From assembly GCA_964508195.1 (NCBI GenBank), contig CAZDSH010000031.1, positions 1-17,629 of the forward strand: 17,629 nucleotides of DNA. The letters run 5' to 3'. Below are positions 15,401-17,629 of the stretch, in pieces (positions within the stretch are counted from its first letter, which is position 1; each line of letters opens with the position of its first letter). Position numbers and translations under genes: made by a program. The stretch comes from JAAYEV01 sp964508195 (lineage in GTDB: Bacteria; Bacillota; Clostridia; Ch29). Under the pieces are notes generated by a model. That model saw only the letters and a list, made by a program, of their open reading frames with translations, did not search any database and was not told the origin of the DNA.

Positions 15401-15688
15401 ATGTTTAAAATAGATCTGCAACTGTTTGCTACTAAAAAGGGAGTAGGAAGCTCTAGGAATGGAAGGGATAGCAAAGCCAAAAGGTTAGGCGTTAAAAGGG
15501 GGGACGGCCAATACGTGCTAGCGGGGAATATACTAGTGCGTCAAAAGGGAACGAGGATACACCCCGGCAATAACGTCCGAAGGGGTAAGGATGATACGCT
15601 GTTTGCGATAAAAAGCGGAATAGTATGCTTTGAAAATAAGGGTAAGAAGCGGAAAAAAGTAAGCGTATACGAAGAAGCAGTGATGTAA
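15401..15688 (+). CDS. rpmA: 50S ribosomal protein L27 precursor
   Basis: L27 reaches the peptidyl-transferase centre with its N-terminal tail. The 95-residue precursor begins MFKIDLQLFATKKGVGSSRN; Prp is expected to cut after LQLFA (residue 10), leaving the mature N-terminus TKKGVGS. The body has NGRDSKAKRLGVKRGDGQ, GNILVRQKGTRIHPGNNV and GKDDTLFAIKSGIV, all standard. GGAGG at 15388-15392 lies within the end of prp. It is the last gene of the L21 transcript; a terminator follows 11 bases after the stop. Confidence 0.98.
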   Translation: MFKIDLQLFATKKGVGSSRNGRDSKAKRLGVKRGDGQYVLAGNILVRQKGTRIHPGNNVRRGKDDTLFAIKSGIVCFENKGKKRKKVSVYEEAVM

Positions 15689-15699
15689 CGCAATAACCC

Positions 15700-15729
15700 G
15701 GGCCTTCCATTTCAGGGGAGGCCCTTTTT
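15700..15729 (+). terminator. Intrinsic terminator after rpmA
   Basis: A 9-bp stem GGGCCTTCC (15700-15708) pairs with GGGAGGCCC (15716-15724), with one G-T pair and a 7-base loop, and is followed by TTTTT. An outer pair AATAACC (15692-15698) and GGTTATT (15734-15740) encloses the whole structure. It would separate the ribosomal-protein transcript from obg. Confidence 0.88.
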
Positions 15730-15837
15730 GCACGGTTATTTCCAGCAGTATCAAAGTAACAGGAGGTTGTGAATATATAAAATTTACGGATAAAGGGCTT
15801 CGTGTATTGGGGATATTTAACGAAGGTGGTGGTTTAA

Positions 15838-17133
15838 TTGTTTGTGGATATGGTGAAGGTGCATATCAGCGCGGGGAACGGCGGTCATGGTGCAGTTTCT
15901 TTTCGTAGGGAGAAGTATATACCCGCCGGGGGGCCCGATGGTGGCGACGGTGGTCGCGGCGGAAACATAATATTTGAAACAAAACCCGGTATGAGGACAT
16001 TATTAGATTTTAAGTATCAACGGCACTACAGAGCCGAAAATGGTCATAATGGTGCCGGAAATAACAAAACCGGTAGGGATGGAAAAGGTCTTGTACTCGG
16101 TGTGCCCGTAGGAACTATGGTTAGGGATGCGAAGGAGGGTTTTCTGATAGCTGATCTAACAAAACCGGGACAGCGGTTGGTAGCGGCCGAGGGCGGCGAT
16201 GGCGGTAGGGGAAATGCACGGTTTAAAAGTTCAACGAGGCAGGCACCTACCTTTGCCGAAAGGGGTTACGACGGCGAAGAAAAACATTTGATCCTAGAGC
16301 TAAAGCTGTTGGCGGACGTTGGCATTATCGGCTTTCCTAACGTGGGTAAGTCTACGATACTCTCGGTGGTAACGGGGGCCAGGCCGAAGATCGCTAATTA
16401 TCCCTTTACGACTCTTACACCGAATCTAGGGGTAGTGGAGTTAACGGGGGGTAGGAATTTCGTATTGGCGGATATACCCGGTCTTATAGAGGGTGCCCAT
16501 GACGGAATGGGGTTAGGCCACGGATTCCTAAGGCATATAGAAAGGACAAGGCTTTTGATACATGTTTTAGACGTATCCGGCTCAGAAGGCCGGGATCCTA
16601 TCGAGGACTTTTATCAAGTAAATCATGAGCTTAGGGAATACAGTGACGAACTGGCGAAAATGCCGCAAATAGTTGCCGCAAATAAGATGGATCTTCCCGA
16701 TGCCAAGGAGAATATAGCCGAAGTTAGGACAAAACTGGAGGCGGAGGGTATCGAAATTTTCGAAGTATCCGCTGCCACGAATACCGGATTACAGGATTTG
16801 ATGGATAGGGCTTTTGAAATGCTAGATAGTCTCAATAAGGAAAGGGTGTCGGGGGAGGATAGGGATATAGGACCAGTGCGGGGTATACGTCGGTACAGGT
16901 TTAGGCCGGAGGATGCGTTTTCCGTTAAAAAGGCTGGAGATGGCTCCTTTGTAGTAGAGGGTAAATGGATTGATAGGCTAATGGCGGGGGTTAATATTGA
17001 TAAGGAGGAATCTTTGAAATATTTTCATAGAGCCCTTCGTAGGAGGGGCGTTATCGCAAGGTTAAAGGAACTGGGCATGAAGGAGGGGGACACCGTAAAA
17101 ATCGGCCAAAGGGAATTCGAGCATATAGAATAA
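15838..17133 (+). CDS. obg: Obg GTPase (CgtA)
   Basis: Obg binds the large ribosomal subunit late in assembly and connects GTP/ppGpp levels to growth, and in Bacillus to the stress response and sporulation. The 431-residue protein has all three domains: the glycine-rich Obg fold (about 2-158; GGPDGGDGGRGGNIIF), the GTPase domain with G1 GFPNVGKST (165-173), G3 DIPGLIEGA (212-220), G4 NKMD (282-285) and G5 SAA (311-313), and the C-terminal OCT domain (about 345-427; FVVEGKWIDRLMAGVNID). Start is TTG 15838, after GAAGGTGGTGG; the next residues MFVDMVKVHI match relatives. The 149-bp space upstream contains the rpmA terminator and no spo0B gene. The stop context is duplicated in tandem, giving a second in-frame TAA. 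Confidence 0.97.
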   Translation: MFVDMVKVHISAGNGGHGAVSFRREKYIPAGGPDGGDGGRGGNIIFETKPGMRTLLDFKYQRHYRAENGHNGAGNNKTGRDGKGLVLGVPVGTMVRDAKEGFLIADLTKPGQRLVAAEGGDGGRGNARFKSSTRQAPTFAERGYDGEEKHLILELKLLADVGIIGFPNVGKSTILSVVTGARPKIANYPFTTLTPNLGVVELTGGRNFVLADIPGLIEGAHDGMGLGHGFLRHIERTRLLIHVLDVSGSEGRDPIEDFYQVNHELREYSDELAKMPQIVAANKMDLPDAKENIAEVRTKLEAEGIEIFEVSAATNTGLQDLMDRAFEMLDSLNKERVSGEDRDIGPVRGIRRYRFRPEDAFSVKKAGDGSFVVEGKWIDRLMAGVNIDKEESLKYFHRALRRRGVIARLKELGMKEGDTVKIGQREFEHIE

Positions 17134-17148
17134 GGCATAGAATAAGGC
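17125..17148. repeat. 12-bp tandem duplication across the obg stop codon
   Basis: ATAGAATAAGGC occurs at 17125-17136 and again at 17137-17148. The first copy contains the obg stop TAA (17131-17133); since the repeat length is a multiple of three, the second copy gives a backup in-frame TAA (17143-17145). It lies at the edge of the repeat-rich right flank. Confidence 0.8.
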
Positions 17149-17163
17149 ACGGGGACGGTTTGA

Positions 17164-17243
17164 ATGTGGCAGGGGGACGTTTTGTTTGCCACATTTTTAG
17201 AATGATTCTTACTTTGTGGCAGGGGGACGTTTTGTTTGCCACA
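17164..17243 (-). repeat. Two hairpin repeats, inverted orientation
   Basis: Copies at 17164-17194 and 17215-17243 are the reverse complement of the left-flank hairpins: arms TGTGGCA and TGCCACA around the loop GGGGGACGTTTTGTT (exact complement of AACAAAACGTCCCCC). Both are followed by TTTTT after the right arm, so each could also work as a weak terminator after obg. A related fragment GGGGACGGTTT lies just upstream at about 17151. Confidence 0.85.
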
Positions 17244-17256
17244 TTTTTAATGTGCC

Positions 17257-17431
17257 GGCATTAGGCTATCCTCGCTTCGCGAACCCGCCGGTTGTGTATG
17301 AATGAGCTCGAGGGCTACGGGAATTTCCGCAAACTAGCCTATCGGCTTCGAACAGCGGAAATTCTGATCCTTCGCCCTCTGCGCTCTTTTTATTATGCGG
17401 GTGTAAGCTCAGCTACGGATAGCCTAATGCC
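17257..17431. repeat. 175-bp inverted-repeat element with internal stem
   Basis: Perfect 15-bp terminal inverted repeats, GGCATTAGGCTATCC (17257-17271) and its complement (17417-17431), border this element. Inside, GAGGGC (17310-17315) pairs with GCCCTC (17374-17379) and GAATTTCCGC (17321-17330) with GCGGAAATTC (17355-17364), giving a long imperfect foldback. The right 36 bp (17396-17431) match the left-flank module at 38-73 with two mismatches. No transposase frame fits inside. The form is that of a small non-autonomous (MITE-like) element or a structured repeat; I see no clear target-site duplication. Confidence 0.75.
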
Positions 17432-17515
17432 CTTCACCTCCCACCTCCCACTTTCCCCTCTCCGCTTTCTACTTCCTACTTCCTACTTCCTACTTCCTAC
17501 TTCCTACCTCCCATT
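17432..17515. repeat. Heptamer tandem repeat, 12 units
   Basis: Twelve 7-bp units follow AGCCTAATGCC, as in the left flank. The first five are mixed (TCCCACC, TCCCACT, TTCCCCT), the central four are exactly TCCTACT, and the last is TCCCATT. The tract ends in the border ATTTATAAGCATAGCTT, the same right-hand border as the first left tract. Confidence 0.85.
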
Positions 17516-17544
17516 TATAAGCATAGCTTCGCATCGGCCCCAAA

Positions 17545-17573
17545 TGTGGCAAACAAAACGTCCCCTTGCCACA
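17545..17573 (+). repeat. Hairpin repeat, fifth copy
   Basis: TGTGGCA and TGCCACA arms enclose the loop AACAAAACGTCCCCT, identical to the loop of the second left-flank copy and in the same orientation as the left pair. It lies shortly after the border AAGCATAGCTTC. The remaining bases to the window end (17574-17629) show nothing recognisable. Confidence 0.85.
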
Positions 17574-17629
17574 CGATAAAGACTTTACATCTTCTAGCGT
17601 ATCATCCTGGGCGTAGTACTAGCGTGTCA

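Noticed and set aside
17292..17579. Open frame of 95 codons in the right repeats
   Set aside because: It runs through the foldback element, heptamers and a hairpin, with no ribosome-binding site and no protein-like composition.

Overview
The window looks like a chromosomal segment of an anaerobic Firmicute, most likely class Clostridia. All genes lie on the + strand. Their order (maf, mreBCD, a PBP2-type mrdA, minCDE, rodA, an M23 peptidase, a TIGR03960/TIGR03936 radical-SAM pair, an RNase E/G, rplU-prp-rpmA, obg) is the clostridial version of the Bacillus mre-min-spoIVF-rplU-obg region. Purple strong Shine-Dalgarno sequences, several TTG starts, many AGG (Arg) and ATA (Ile) codons and an L27 with a Prp-cleaved leader fit the same group. 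Genus cannot be named from the sequence alone.

Layout. Positions 1-343 are non-coding repeats: a 118-bp unit, a partial second copy, 7-bp tandem repeats and two 31-bp hairpins. Positions 344-604 hold no confident gene. From 605 to 14623 lies a tightly packed run of 14 genes: a membrane-anchored NusG-domain-II protein, a DUF4321 protein, maf, the elongasome genes mreB, mreC, mreD and mrdA, the division-site genes minC, minD and minE, rodA, an M23 peptidase, the radical-SAM pair and the RNase. A near-perfect sigma-A promoter (14620-14648) overlaps the RNase stop codon and is followed by an L21-type leader and rplU-prp-rpmA, which end at an intrinsic terminator (15700-15729). obg (15838-17133) comes next. 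Positions 17134-17629 are again repeats of the same families as at the left end.

How the genes work together. MreB/C/D, RodA and PBP2 form the side-wall synthesis machine. MinC/D/E place the division septum. Maf is a nucleotide house-cleaning enzyme linked to division. RNase E/G, L21, L27, Prp (which matures L27) and Obg all concern ribosome assembly or RNA turnover. The radical-SAM pair next to the RNase has no function I can assign with confidence. Genes often found in this neighbourhood but absent here are radC (between maf and mreB), an M50 protease of the SpoIVFB type (after the M23 gene) and spo0B (between rpmA and obg).

The core genes are ordinary, well-known families. The least explained material is the flanking repeat system: a composite element with conserved borders around a variable number of heptamers, a 175-bp inverted-repeat element with a strong internal stem, and five copies of a hairpin with a fixed 15-nt loop, all bracketing the conserved gene block.
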